A stretch of 64,000 bases of DNA from NCBI RefSeq assembly GCF_030680395.1, contig NZ_JAUXVR010000006.1, positions 62,001 to 126,000 of the forward strand, in the 5' to 3' direction. The DNA is from Methylobacter sp. Lineage in GTDB: Bacteria > Pseudomonadota > Gammaproteobacteria > Methylococcales > Methylomonadaceae. Numbering within the stretch: the stretch's first letter is position 1; each line of letters opens with the position of its first letter. Positions 29,244-37,758 of this stretch are shown here, piece by piece. The notes under the pieces are model-generated. The model was not told the origin of the DNA and made no database searches. It worked only from the letters and a program-made list of their open reading frames with translations. Both the position numbers and the translations under genes were made by a program.

Positions 29244-30185
29244 TTAAGGATCCATCGTCTTGTTCAGCACCCGGTCGGGAGCCGCATCGTGGGCCAGACT
29301 TTTATAAGCCATGTAATTGGCCCGTTCTACGCCCAGAGGCAGGTTTACCGGAATGGTGCCGATTTTTTCGGTGAGGAACAGATCCTGATCCAGAGGAAAG
29401 TCGGGGGACGTGCAGCCGAAACACGGCACCCCTGCCCTGGTCTTGCTGCTGCGGCCATTCCAGAGCTCGGTATTGCAAATGGCCATCGTGACCGGCCCTT
29501 GGCAACCCAGGTTAAAGAACATGCAGGCCTTATCGCCGAACTCGGTGTCTTCCACGTCGTACTCATGATATTCGTTGCGGGTGCAGCCTTGATGCACGGT
29601 GCTATTAAAAAAGGCCTTGGGACGGTTAAGATGATCGAGTTCCAGTGGAAGCCCTGAAGCCAGCATGGCCAAGGTTTTGGTCATCGCATTGGGGTGAGCG
29701 GGGCAACCCGAGATATTGATGACCGGCCGGCCTTTGCGAGATCGCCATTCGATCGGTAATAATCCGCCCGGAGATTGTTTATCGAACTGCAAGCCGAGAC
29801 AGTCGGTCGGATTAGGCGGCGCGGCATGGACACCGCCGTATGATGCACAAGTACCCAGAGCGACTACATATCCGGCTTTTTCGACCAGCTCACTGACCAG
29901 ACTCATTTTGGAACGCCCCCGATACGGATCGTACATGCCTGAGCCATTGGGCCCGGTAATGATGCTGCCTTCAATGCATAAAATGTCGAGGGCTTGTTGA
30001 TCCGCGATGATCGCCTCGATCAACGTATCCAGCTTGCTCGTCGGTTCTATGGAAAGGGACGGTTGCCAGAGCATCTCGATGCTGTATTCATCAATGAGTT
30101 CTTCCAGTGATGGACTGTCCGCGCATAGAATCGACATGGTGTCGCCGCCGCAGGAACCGGTTTGCAGCCAAAGTAGTGTCGTCAT
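29244..30185 (-). CDS. [NiFe] hydrogenase small subunit, cytosolic group-2 type
   Basis: This 313-residue Fe-S subunit starts MTTLLWLQTGSCGGDTMSIL. I chose the ATG at 30185 because GAGG lies five bases upstream and the protein then begins exactly at the family N-terminus. There is no twin-arginine signal, so the enzyme stays in the cytosol as in group 2 hydrogenases. The proximal-cluster region has C12-GGD in place of CxxC, matching the CSGNTMS form of cyanobacterial HupS and HupU/HoxB. Distal-cluster ligands lie in HQGCTRNEY and CMFFNLGCQG, and medial-cluster ligands in C-NTELW and PCFGCTSPDF. It is the first gene of the operon. Confidence 0.92.
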   Translation of the reverse strand: MTTLLWLQTGSCGGDTMSILCADSPSLEELIDEYSIEMLWQPSLSIEPTSKLDTLIEAIIADQQALDILCIEGSIITGPNGSGMYDPYRGRSKMSLVSELVEKAGYVVALGTCASYGGVHAAPPNPTDCLGLQFDKQSPGGLLPIEWRSRKGRPVINISGCPAHPNAMTKTLAMLASGLPLELDHLNRPKAFFNSTVHQGCTRNEYHEYDVEDTEFGDKACMFFNLGCQGPVTMAICNTELWNGRSSKTRAGVPCFGCTSPDFPLDQDLFLTEKIGTIPVNLPLGVERANYMAYKSLAHDAAPDRVLNKTMDP

Positions 30186-30665
30186 AAAAACCTCAGTGAT
30201 GTATCGTAGCTCATGAGGATGTTGTTGAATAAATGCGTATTCTCTTAAATGAAAGCTATCACTTAACCGGTGCATGTTGCTACCGGTGAAAGCATTAAAA
30301 TAATAAATAATTCAAAAACATACACATAAACTATTGGAATCAATTTGCGAGAAAAGCATATTACTGATTGATTCCCCGATAAATCAAACAGTCAAAAGCA
30401 GCCACCCTGATGTTACCACCCTGTCCGGGCGTAAAAGCAGGACGCTATGTTACCCCCTATCTCTTCAGTTGTCGTCAAATTCGCTTGTTGAGTCAGAGCG
30501 GTTCCATAACACTATTTATAATATTATTAGAGATGAGGTAGTGCTATCGGGCGATGGATGAGCGCTGAATAGGCCCCCATAAGTGCGAGCCAGTCATGCT
30601 GAAACGCAAGAGCAAAGCTGAGCTACCGGAAAAAGTAGAGAAACGTGGCTTGTTAAAAAAAGCAT

Positions 30666-30875
30666 AAAGGCAACTGCTGGGATAATGGTGTCTCAGAAAT
30701 CTTCTTTCATATGCTGAAAACAGAATAGGTTCATCATCAGCGCTATCAAACCAGAGCCAAGGCTAAACAGGATCTATTTGAGTAGTTCGAGGTGTTTTAT
30801 AATCGTGAGCCGTTTCATTCCGCCAATACCTATTTGTCGTCAGTGGACTACGAAATGCAGCTAAAATCCGCCTAA
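30666..30875 (+). pseudogene. IS3-family transposase (OrfB) C-terminal relic
   Basis: One frame reads KGNCWDNGVSEIFFHMLKTE, stop, VHHQRYQTRAKAKQDLFE, stop, FEVFYNREPFHSANTYLSSV and on to a final TAA. This is the end of the DDE integrase core of IS150/IS2-like OrfB proteins, including the catalytic Glu region (SEIFF). Two in-frame TAG codons (30726 and 30783) and the absence of the first two thirds of the gene show that it is dead. Confidence 0.85.
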
Positions 30876-30990
30876 CTTGAAGTGTTAACACATCATAAGC
30901 GCGCATTTTGTCGATACAATACTTAAGAGTAATTTTGAGAATGGCTTTTGGAGTAGACCGTTTGAAAGTGACCACTGAAAAACAGCATGC

Positions 30991-31078
30991 ATAAAAAAAG
31001 CCCTACATTTACATGTAAGGCTTTTATTTACTTGGCTCCCCCGGACGGGCTCGAACCGCCGACCTAATGATTAACAGT
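30991..31078 (-). repeat. Right copy of the tRNA-Asn flank repeat
   Basis: Covers the tRNA-Asn terminator hairpin and the 3' half of the intact tRNA-Asn through the anticodon. It is a direct repeat of 23841-23914. Confidence 0.7.
30996..31025 (-). terminator. Terminator of the tRNA-Arg/tRNA-Asn transcript
   Basis: A 13 bp stem with one mismatch and a GTAA loop (minus strand) is followed by a run of seven T. It lies 8 bp past the CCA end of tRNA-Asn. Confidence 0.85.
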
Positions 31079-31108
31079 CATCCGCTCTACCGACTGAGCT
31101 ACAGGGGA
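31033..31108 (-). tRNA. tRNA-Asn (GTT)
   Basis: This 76 nt cloverleaf has encoded CCA. The acceptor pairs TCCCCTG with CGGGGGA. The D arm is GCTCAGTCGGTAGAGC, the anticodon loop CTGTTAA has anticodon GTT, and the T loop is GTTCGAGCC. It lies 17 bp after tRNA-Arg. Confidence 0.95.
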
Positions 31109-31125
31109 ATAATCTTTGTTCAGTA

Positions 31126-31202
31126 TGGTGCGCCTGGAGAGATTCGAACTCCCGACCGCTCGGTTCGTAGCCGAGTACTCTATCCAGCTGAGCTACAGGC
31201 GC
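31126..31202 (-). tRNA. tRNA-Arg (ACG)
   Basis: This 77 nt cloverleaf has encoded CCA. The acceptor pairs GCGCCTG with CAGGCGC, the D arm is AGCTCAGCTGGATAGAGT, the anticodon loop CTACGAA has anticodon ACG, and the T loop is GTTCGAATC. It is the first of the two-tRNA transcript. Confidence 0.95.
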
Positions 31203-31727
31203 CGTACTGAGACGCTTATTATGCTTTTTACTCCCCATCCTGTCAACTGTAAATTTACTCAATTTCTAAATATTTGGATGAAAGGATATTTTGGCTATTC
31301 GTTTTTGCGTTCAGCACTCAATAGGAGCCCCAAAGTCTTTAGAAAAGGCTTAAATATTGAAAACTTCTCAGAACGGTATTGAGTCATGCTTCCGGTGCGA
31401 ATTGGCAGTTTCGGAAGAATCGGACATGAAGAATCAGGCTTGATAGTTTTGTTAAGCCGGCGTTAACGACGTATCTGAATAGCATACAACGAGGGTGCCG
31501 CTTATTTTGGTAGCTCTTTCAGTGCTGGCGATAACTGCCCTTACCGTAAGCCATCATTGCTACTCAAACATAGCGAGATGGCATAATTAACTGATTTTTA
31601 ATAAACAATTTCGATATTACAGAAAAAAAGAATTTTTCCTATAGCGAATAATGCTGCGCGAATGAATAATGGTCTGTTTTTTCGTACCATCAGCCCGATG
31701 TTGCAGTGATCCGAGTTTTCAAAACCT
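31203..31727. other. Intergenic region, no gene seen
   Basis: A 525 bp AT-rich spacer lies between the divergent tRNA-Arg and histidine kinase genes. It carries the two promoters. I see no open frame with a ribosome site and no repeat that I can name. Confidence 0.5.
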
Positions 31728-33074
31728 ATGAGTCTGCGTTACCAAATCAACATACGAATTTTGATCTCTTCCCTATGTGCCCTGATGCTGGGCGGATCGA
31801 TAGCCATCTGGCAGGCACGCGATGCGGTAAATAAAGAAGTCGAGTCATCCATCAATCTGGCTGTACAGTTAATAACATTCGGTTTTTCACAAGCCTCACA
31901 AACTCCGTTTAATGAAACCGATTGGTTGCCGAAGTTTAATTCACTGAATCAAACCCGACATTTAAGTATTCAACTCAAAGAACCCTCAGGGCAAATAATT
32001 AGTTTTGCCCACAAAAATCAACAAACCAATAATGACGAAAAACCGCCGCAATGGTTTATTAATCGGGTTGCAGTTCACTATCCCAAAGTTGAACATCAAA
32101 TCACCAGCTTCAACGGCGAACAAATCACCCTGATTATTCAGGCCAACCCACTAGATGAAATCACTGAAGTCTGGCAAGAGAGCATTGCCTTTTTTAGCTC
32201 GCTTTTTATGTTGACACTATTTACATTTTTGGCTGTCAATCTGGCTTTTAACAAAGCGCTTAAATCCATTGCCGTCATTGTTAACGCGCTAAAAGTCATT
32301 GAAACCGGACGGTATCAGCAAAAGCTACCCAACTTTTCCATTCAGGAATATGACAATATCGCCAAAGCCATCAACCATATGACCGGTGAACTCGATAAAA
32401 GCCAACAGGAAAACCGGGCACTAACCCAGCACACCCTGGAAATACAGGAAGACGAACGACAACGACTCTCGCAGGAATTGCATGATGAACTGGGGCAATC
32501 GCTGACCGCAATTAAAGTCATGGCAGTAACTGCCGGGCGTTCCCAAGCGGGAGCTGTGGGAACGAGGGCGGATATTAAACAAGCGACCGACTCCATTATT
32601 AATGTCTGTGACCACTTAATGACCGTAGTGCGTTCCATGATGCATCAACTGCACCCCTTGGTATTAACCGAACTCGGACTGAAAGCAACCATGGAGGACC
32701 TGCTAAACCACTGGTCGATCAGAAACCCGGAGTTAAAGCTCACCATCACCTGCCCTGACGAAGTCGACTATCTGGAGCAAAAAATCACCATTCAAATATT
32801 TAGAGTCGTGCAGGAATGCTTAACCAATATTGTTCGTCATGCACAAGCGAAACAAGCCGCCATCAGCCTGGAAATCGAGCATCAGGCCAAAACAGGAACA
32901 GCGTTACGCCTACAGGTAACCGACGACGGACAAGGTTGCGCTGTCGACAAAATCAAAACCGGTTTTGGATTATTGGGTATGAGAGAACGAATCAACAGTT
33001 TGGGCGGCGAACTCATTATACAGACCCGGCCGCACCAGGGCATGAGCATCATTGCGACTATTCCACTGCCATGA
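31728..33074 (+). CDS. Sensor histidine kinase, HisKA_3 type with LapD/MoxY-like N-terminus
   Basis: This 448-residue protein has a first membrane segment (about 9-27) and a periplasmic domain (about 30-145) whose opening (GGSIAIWQARDAVNKEVESS) resembles the LapD/MoxY N-terminal family. A second membrane segment follows (about 150-172), then a HAMP linker, the phospho-acceptor RQRLSQELHDELGQSLTAIK and a HATPase domain ending GFGLLGMRERINSLGGEL. Its stop overlaps the start of the LuxR-type regulator (ATGA). MoxY is a kinase tied to methanol-dehydrogenase control in methylotrophs; whether this one has that role cannot be told from the window. Confidence 0.88.
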   Translation: MSLRYQINIRILISSLCALMLGGSIAIWQARDAVNKEVESSINLAVQLITFGFSQASQTPFNETDWLPKFNSLNQTRHLSIQLKEPSGQIISFAHKNQQTNNDEKPPQWFINRVAVHYPKVEHQITSFNGEQITLIIQANPLDEITEVWQESIAFFSSLFMLTLFTFLAVNLAFNKALKSIAVIVNALKVIETGRYQQKLPNFSIQEYDNIAKAINHMTGELDKSQQENRALTQHTLEIQEDERQRLSQELHDELGQSLTAIKVMAVTAGRSQAGAVGTRADIKQATDSIINVCDHLMTVVRSMMHQLHPLVLTELGLKATMEDLLNHWSIRNPELKLTITCPDEVDYLEQKITIQIFRVVQECLTNIVRHAQAKQAAISLEIEHQAKTGTALRLQVTDDGQGCAVDKIKTGFGLLGMRERINSLGGELIIQTRPHQGMSIIATIPLP

Positions 33075-33715
33075 AAGACAAGATAAAAGTCATTCTGGTT
33101 GACGACCATGCCGTAGTGCGCGCCGGTTTCCGGATGCTGCTATCGACCGAAGCCGATATTGACGTCATCGCCGAAGCCGAACGGGGCGAAGCGGCCTGCC
33201 AGCTGTACCTGGAACAACAACCGGATGTGATGGTGCTGGACTTATCCATGCCCGGCATCGGCGGACTGGAAAGCATACGCCGCATTTGCAACCGCGACAG
33301 TAACGCCAAGATACTGGTATTTAGCGTTCATGATGAAATGGTTTATGTCGATAGAGCCATGAATGCCGGCGCAAAAGGCTATATCACCAAAAACAGCGCT
33401 CCCGGCATTCTGGTAACAGCGATACAGAAAATAGCCGGGGGTGAGATTTATATCGAACAGGGCTTGATGAAAAACATGCCCCTGCAAAATAGCGAGACCG
33501 ACTACCAAACCATTGTCGATACCCTGTCCCCCAGAGAGTTTGACGTATTCCTGCTGCTGGCAAAAGGTTTAACCGCCCATAAAATCGCCGACGAACTTTG
33601 TCTGGGCTATAAAACCGTCGCCAACTACGGCACGCAAATAAGAAGCAAACTTAAAGTCTCAACTGTCGCCGAGCTGGCACATATTGCGATAGTTCTGGGA
33701 ATAATGAAGAATTGA
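33071..33715 (+). CDS. LuxR/NarL-family response regulator
   Basis: This 214-residue protein has a receiver domain (acidic pair in LVDDHAVVRAG, phospho-acceptor Asp in VLDLSMPGIGG, Lys in AKGYITKNS). A C-terminal LuxR helix-turn-helix follows (LSPREFDVFLLLAKGLTAHK ... KTVANYGTQIRSKL). The ATG at 33071 lies in the kinase stop codon; a longer upstream extension in this frame is the kinase gene read out of phase and is not used. It is the partner of the preceding kinase. Confidence 0.93.
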   Translation: MKDKIKVILVDDHAVVRAGFRMLLSTEADIDVIAEAERGEAACQLYLEQQPDVMVLDLSMPGIGGLESIRRICNRDSNAKILVFSVHDEMVYVDRAMNAGAKGYITKNSAPGILVTAIQKIAGGEIYIEQGLMKNMPLQNSETDYQTIVDTLSPREFDVFLLLAKGLTAHKIADELCLGYKTVANYGTQIRSKLKVSTVAELAHIAIVLGIMKN

Positions 33716-33798
33716 GCAATTAGGTAGATAGGCATCGCGTTATGCGGCTGCCGCCCAAAACCTAACTATTGCGACCGAAGGGCTTCATCAAATATCCC

Positions 33799-34320
33799 TT
33801 AATGCCAACCGCCGTATTGCGTGGTCGGATCACCCCGCCAGCCGGTTGTGGTCTTGTTGGCATCGGGCGTGTGTATGGTGTCTGCCGCCGCGCGGGTCAT
33901 ATTGGCATGCGTATAACCGCCCATCGCTTTTGCAGCTCTAGCTATCGACGTCGTTGATGGATTAATCTCATATTTCGTAATCGTGTCATGAATGACTGCG
34001 GTGACTAATTTCTCCGTGCCCGACTCGGAAGCAAAGGTCAACAGAATGGGTAAAATGGTATTGGCTGGAACTTCGACGCTGTAATGGCCGCTGTCTACAG
34101 TCGCACGGGTAATTAAACGACCGCTTTCATCGCTCACTTCCACCGTGCCGGTTTTAATCACGCCTTTGTCATTGCTGACCACGCCTTCCAAAACAGTCGC
34201 TTGGGCATATTTTTTTACCGCGGTTTGGCTCGCTTTTGCCGTTTTTTTCTCTTGCTCGCAACCGGTAATTGCAAAACTGCTCAAGGCCAGCATTGCCGTA
34301 AATAAAATTGTGCGCTTCAT
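33799..34320 (-). CDS. Putative lipoprotein of unknown function
   Basis: This 173-residue protein has a lipoprotein signal (MKRTILFTAMLALSSFAITG then Cys21, lipobox ITGC). The middle part (GTVEVSDESGRLITRATVDS) reads like a small beta-rich carboxypeptidase-regulatory-like fold. The tail is rich in Thr, Asp and Gly (TTTGWRGDPTTQYGGWH). A perfect AGGAGG precedes the start. It is convergent with the regulator gene. I do not recognise a function. Confidence 0.75.
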   Translation of the reverse strand: MKRTILFTAMLALSSFAITGCEQEKKTAKASQTAVKKYAQATVLEGVVSNDKGVIKTGTVEVSDESGRLITRATVDSGHYSVEVPANTILPILLTFASESGTEKLVTAVIHDTITKYEINPSTTSIARAAKAMGGYTHANMTRAAADTIHTPDANKTTTGWRGDPTTQYGGWH

Positions 34321-34454
34321 AAATCCTCCTACTAATTCATAGTGTTGTCGCTACAAAGTATACTGGATTATGGCGCTCAAGCCATCCTTGGTAAAACGAA
34401 CATCTTGGCATGACATCTACCGATAGCCCTACTTAAGGTTTGATGTTTGCCTGA

Positions 34455-34488
34455 AATCCGAGCCTTGCTTTAATGTAAGACCCGGATT
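34455..34488 (-). terminator. Possible terminator after the 98-residue protein gene
   Basis: Twelve-base arms (AATCCGGGTCTT and AAGGCTCGGATT, two non-Watson-Crick pairs) close a 10 nt loop. It lies 10 bp past the stop codon of the 34498-34794 gene. The T tail is short (TTT). Confidence 0.45.
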
Positions 34489-34497
34489 CTTATGGAT

Positions 34498-34794
34498 TCA
34501 AACGGGCTTCCAATTTCTTGCCTGGAAACCAGCCGGAACTGATACTTCAGGCAGAGTCAGACGCCGTACTTTAGCTATGGACAAGTGATTGCTATTAATA
34601 GAAGGAGCATTGCCGGCTGCAAATAGCGACTCACCGCTATTTGTATCGATGGTCTTGCCTTTGATTGAGTGGTAGTAGTTAGACAGTTCCGTATAAAAAT
34701 AATCACTCTCACCGTAACCCTCTGGAAATAGTGGGCAGGTGGCCTCATGCCATGATGCGTAGAATTCTTTTTGGATAAAATTGAGTAGATTCAT
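34498..34794 (-). CDS. Small protein of unknown function
   Basis: The 98-residue product begins MNLLNFIQKEFYASWHEATC and ends VPAGFQARNWKPV. It has one Cys, many aromatic residues in the first half and no signal peptide or membrane segment. AGGAGA seven bases before the ATG and a hairpin past the stop make it a likely real gene. I do not recognise the family. The gene stands alone, with almost 500 bp free upstream. Confidence 0.55.
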   Translation of the reverse strand: MNLLNFIQKEFYASWHEATCPLFPEGYGESDYFYTELSNYYHSIKGKTIDTNSGESLFAAGNAPSINSNHLSIAKVRRLTLPEVSVPAGFQARNWKPV

Positions 34795-35282
34795 TTTTTA
34801 TTCTCCTGGAGAAACCATGTAAAAAAACGTAAATTTTCGTTTAAACGGTGTTTTTGGTTTTCAGATACAGATTAAAACTTATCTATATAACAACGGCATG
34901 AATATTTGTTGACGATTTCATGACAACGTAAGACACTTCTAAAAAATAGCCGATTCGGGTCGCATTTATATTCATAAACCGCTGAATCTCATACTGCCGC
35001 GATTCATTTTAGGAATGCCTGTTGTATTTAAAGCAAATATTGCGCCCAAATAACCAATAAAATAATTTTTAATATTTATACAATAATTACAATTGGTTAC
35101 AGTATTCGCTATTGAGTCAAGCTTGTTTGATTACCTACATTCGACCCATACAAGCAATTCATTCTTGTGCATGCACTCTTTACCTTGCACCAACAAGACT
35201 CTTTTGTTAGTTTTCTATTGCCATTAACAATACGATAAAGTTTCGTTAATGCGCTTGTGAGATTGAGATTATCGATCCTTCC
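34795..35282. other. Intergenic region, no gene seen
   Basis: This 488 bp AT-rich spacer holds the promoter of the 98-residue gene and the end of the chemoreceptor gene. No open frame with support, no RNA and no clear repeat is visible. Confidence 0.5.
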
Positions 35283-37673
35283 TTAAAACTCCTTCCAGTT
35301 ACCGGCTTCAGTGGTTAGCAATGGACTCTTGTTATATTTGCTTGTAGGTATTGTCGAACCAGGGACAGAATGGCAAGTGCTGACTGAGCTGTCATCCACC
35401 TTAAAACTGCTCACTGTGACCACCAGGTTTTGCACCTGCTCTTCCAGCGATTCCGCCGCTGCCGCGGCTTGCTCTACTAACGCGGCATTTTGCTGGGTTA
35501 CATCGTCCATTTGAGCGATAGCTTGATTAACCTGTTCTATGCCGGAACTTTGTTCAGAGGAGGCGGCGGTGATTTCGGCCATCATATCGGTAACGCCGCG
35601 GATGGAGGCGACAATTTCTTCCATCGTCAGCCCTGCCTGAGTTACCAGCTTACTGCCGTCTGAAACCTTATCTACCGAATCGCTAATCAGGTCTTTAATT
35701 TCTCCGGCAGCCGTTGCCGCGCGTTGCGCAAGGTTGCGCACCTCTACGGCCACCACGGCAAAGCCACGGCCTTGCTCTCCGGCGCGGGCGGCTTCTACCG
35801 CAGCGTTAAGAGCAAGTATATTGGTCTGGAAAGCGATGTCGTCAATCACCGAGATAATGTCCCCGATTTTTCTTGACGATTTGTTGATATCATCCATGGT
35901 CATCACGACCTGCCCAACTACCTCAACGCCTCTGCCCGCGATGTTGGATGCATCAACGGCGAGCTGGTTGGCCTGTTGGGCGTTTTTGGCATTATGCTGC
36001 ACGGCGGAAGTCAGCTCTTCCATGCTGGCGGCGGTTTGTTCCAGGCTGGCGGCCTGCTGTTCGGTGCGGTGTGACAGGTCATTATTGCCTGAAGCGATTT
36101 CTTTAGTTCCGATGTTAATGCCGTCAATGGCATCCTTGATTTGGCTGATAATAGCTTTAAGTTTTTCTACCGTGGTATTGGAGTCATCCTTGAGTTGCCC
36201 AAAGATGCCGGAATAGTCATTGCTGATGGTTTCCGTGAGGTCGCCACGGGACAATGCATTGAGCACGCGCACGACTTCATTGAGGCTGGTTTCGCTGATT
36301 TGCATAAGCTGGTTGATATCGACTCCCAGGTGACGCAAAAAACCTTCCTTGCCTTCCAGATCGAAACGCATACTGAAGTCGCCTCCGGCAGCGGCTTCCA
36401 CAATGATGGCGACTTCATTCTCAGCCATTACCTCGTCGGTGCGATCGTGCCATTCGGCCACGGTACCCAATCGTTGGCCTTGCTCATTAATTACCGGACT
36501 GGCGATCACTATCATCGAGCGGCTACCCACCATCATGGCGGCCTCATAGCTGCCGGTTAAAGAGGTGAGCATTTTTGCCTGATGCGATGGGTTTTCATGA
36601 AAATCATCCATGTTGGCGCCGATCAGGTTATTAATCGAGCGTATTGACAATTGGCGGCCGATTTCCATTTCGGCCTTGTCGAGTATATTGATCACTTCCT
36701 GATTAGCGTAAATGATATTGCGGTCATTATCGGCAATCATGACGCCGGTGCTGACATTGTCCAGCGCAATCTTGACGCGCAGGGTTTCGTCAGCCGCTTT
36801 GCGTTCTGCCGTTATGCGTTCCAGTAATTGTTGTTGCATATGCTTCATGCCATATAACAAACTGCTGGTATCGTTCTCATTAACCTGAATACTCCGAGTC
36901 AAATTACCTTCGGCGATTTCCATGGCAATCCCTTTCGCAAAGAAAGGATCAATGCCCAACCGCTTGTCTAGATAGCGTGTTAAGTAGACGGCAATGCCTA
37001 GCCCCAGACTGATGCCGATCGAAGATATGGACAGCATGATCATTGACGCACGCTTGGTTGATTCGGTGATGGCATGGGCGTTATTTTTTGCGTCGTTCAC
37101 CCCCTGGTTTTTAATCCGATTCAGTTGTGTCCGTAAGTTTTTCGCCAATTTATTGAAATCTTTCATGACCAGATTGCCGGCCTCGACGCCCTCGGCAGCA
37201 TAAACCGTAGTCATGCGCTTGCCTTCGCTGTAATACCAGTCAAAGCCGGTTTCAAGCGCTGTCAATTCTGTCATTTTTACTACCGACGAAGCGACGTTAT
37301 CCAGCGTTGCAACGCGGCCGTTCTTAATAGCCGCTAATTCTGTGGTGATTTTTGCCGCGTCTTCCCCGGCCAGGCGCTCGCGGAACTGTGCGATGCCGTG
37401 TTTAAAGTCTTCGGCAGCCCGCTCCGCATCCTGAAAGCTGTCAGGATCCCGGCTGATTGAAGCTTGAGTAAGAAGTTGCTGTACTTGTACGGTGTAAACC
37501 GCCATTCGCTCTGCCAGCAGCGCATTGGGCAGGAAAGTATCATCCACTTTCGCCACGTCGCGCTGAGTCTGAGAAAAATTAACCAAACCTATCGCAACAA
37601 TGCCTGTCATCAAACTGATGACGGCGAGAAAACCGAACATTATGCGGGCTTTGAAGCTTATATAACCAAACAT
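35283..37673 (-). CDS. Methyl-accepting chemotaxis protein with PAS domain
   Basis: This 796-residue receptor has a first membrane segment (about 10-30), a helical periplasmic sensor (about 35-205) and a second membrane segment (about 208-230). A HAMP domain, a PAS domain (about 300-410: [20 protein letters not shown]), a second HAMP-like stretch and a signalling domain with the hairpin tip [20 protein letters not shown] follow. The C-terminus ends NWKEF, matching the xWxxF pentapeptide that tethers CheR/CheB, as in E. coli Tar and Tsr (NWETF). No che gene lies in the window. The ligand is unknown; the PAS domain may sense redox or a cofactor. Confidence 0.93.
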   Translation of the reverse strand: MFGYISFKARIMFGFLAVISLMTGIVAIGLVNFSQTQRDVAKVDDTFLPNALLAERMAVYTVQVQQLLTQASISRDPDSFQDAERAAEDFKHGIAQFRERLAGEDAAKITTELAAIKNGRVATLDNVASSVVKMTELTALETGFDWYYSEGKRMTTVYAAEGVEAGNLVMKDFNKLAKNLRTQLNRIKNQGVNDAKNNAHAITESTKRASMIMLSISSIGISLGLGIAVYLTRYLDKRLGIDPFFAKGIAMEIAEGNLTRSIQVNENDTSSLLYGMKHMQQQLLERITAERKAADETLRVKIALDNVSTGVMIADNDRNIIYANQEVINILDKAEMEIGRQLSIRSINNLIGANMDDFHENPSHQAKMLTSLTGSYEAAMMVGSRSMIVIASPVINEQGQRLGTVAEWHDRTDEVMAENEVAIIVEAAAGGDFSMRFDLEGKEGFLRHLGVDINQLMQISETSLNEVVRVLNALSRGDLTETISNDYSGIFGQLKDDSNTTVEKLKAIISQIKDAIDGINIGTKEIASGNNDLSHRTEQQAASLEQTAASMEELTSAVQHNAKNAQQANQLAVDASNIAGRGVEVVGQVVMTMDDINKSSRKIGDIISVIDDIAFQTNILALNAAVEAARAGEQGRGFAVVAVEVRNLAQRAATAAGEIKDLISDSVDKVSDGSKLVTQAGLTMEEIVASIRGVTDMMAEITAASSEQSSGIEQVNQAIAQMDDVTQQNAALVEQAAAAAESLEEQVQNLVVTVSSFKVDDSSVSTCHSVPGSTIPTSKYNKSPLLTTEAGNWKEF

Positions 37674-37758
37674 TTTAAGAGCCTTTTTAGATATTACTTA
37701 CCGGTTTCCACGCTGTTCTGTGGAAATAAGAAGAAATGGGGTATCTGCCTGTTAACGG

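Larger units (their letters stand above)
30186..31032. other. Upstream region of the hydrogenase operon with mobile-element debris
   Basis: The first 100 bp must hold the hydrogenase promoter. ACCGGTG occurs twice (30266 and 30282, 16 bp apart) and might be an operator; this is weak. The rest has no intact gene: an IS3-type relic lies at 30666-30875, and 30390-30450 contains repeated GTTACC/CACCCTG phrases that look like an insertion-sequence end, unproven. Confidence 0.45.

Noticed and set aside
30334-30561. 75-codon plus-strand frame upstream of the hydrogenase
   Set aside because: No ribosome site, odd composition, and it lies in mobile-element debris.
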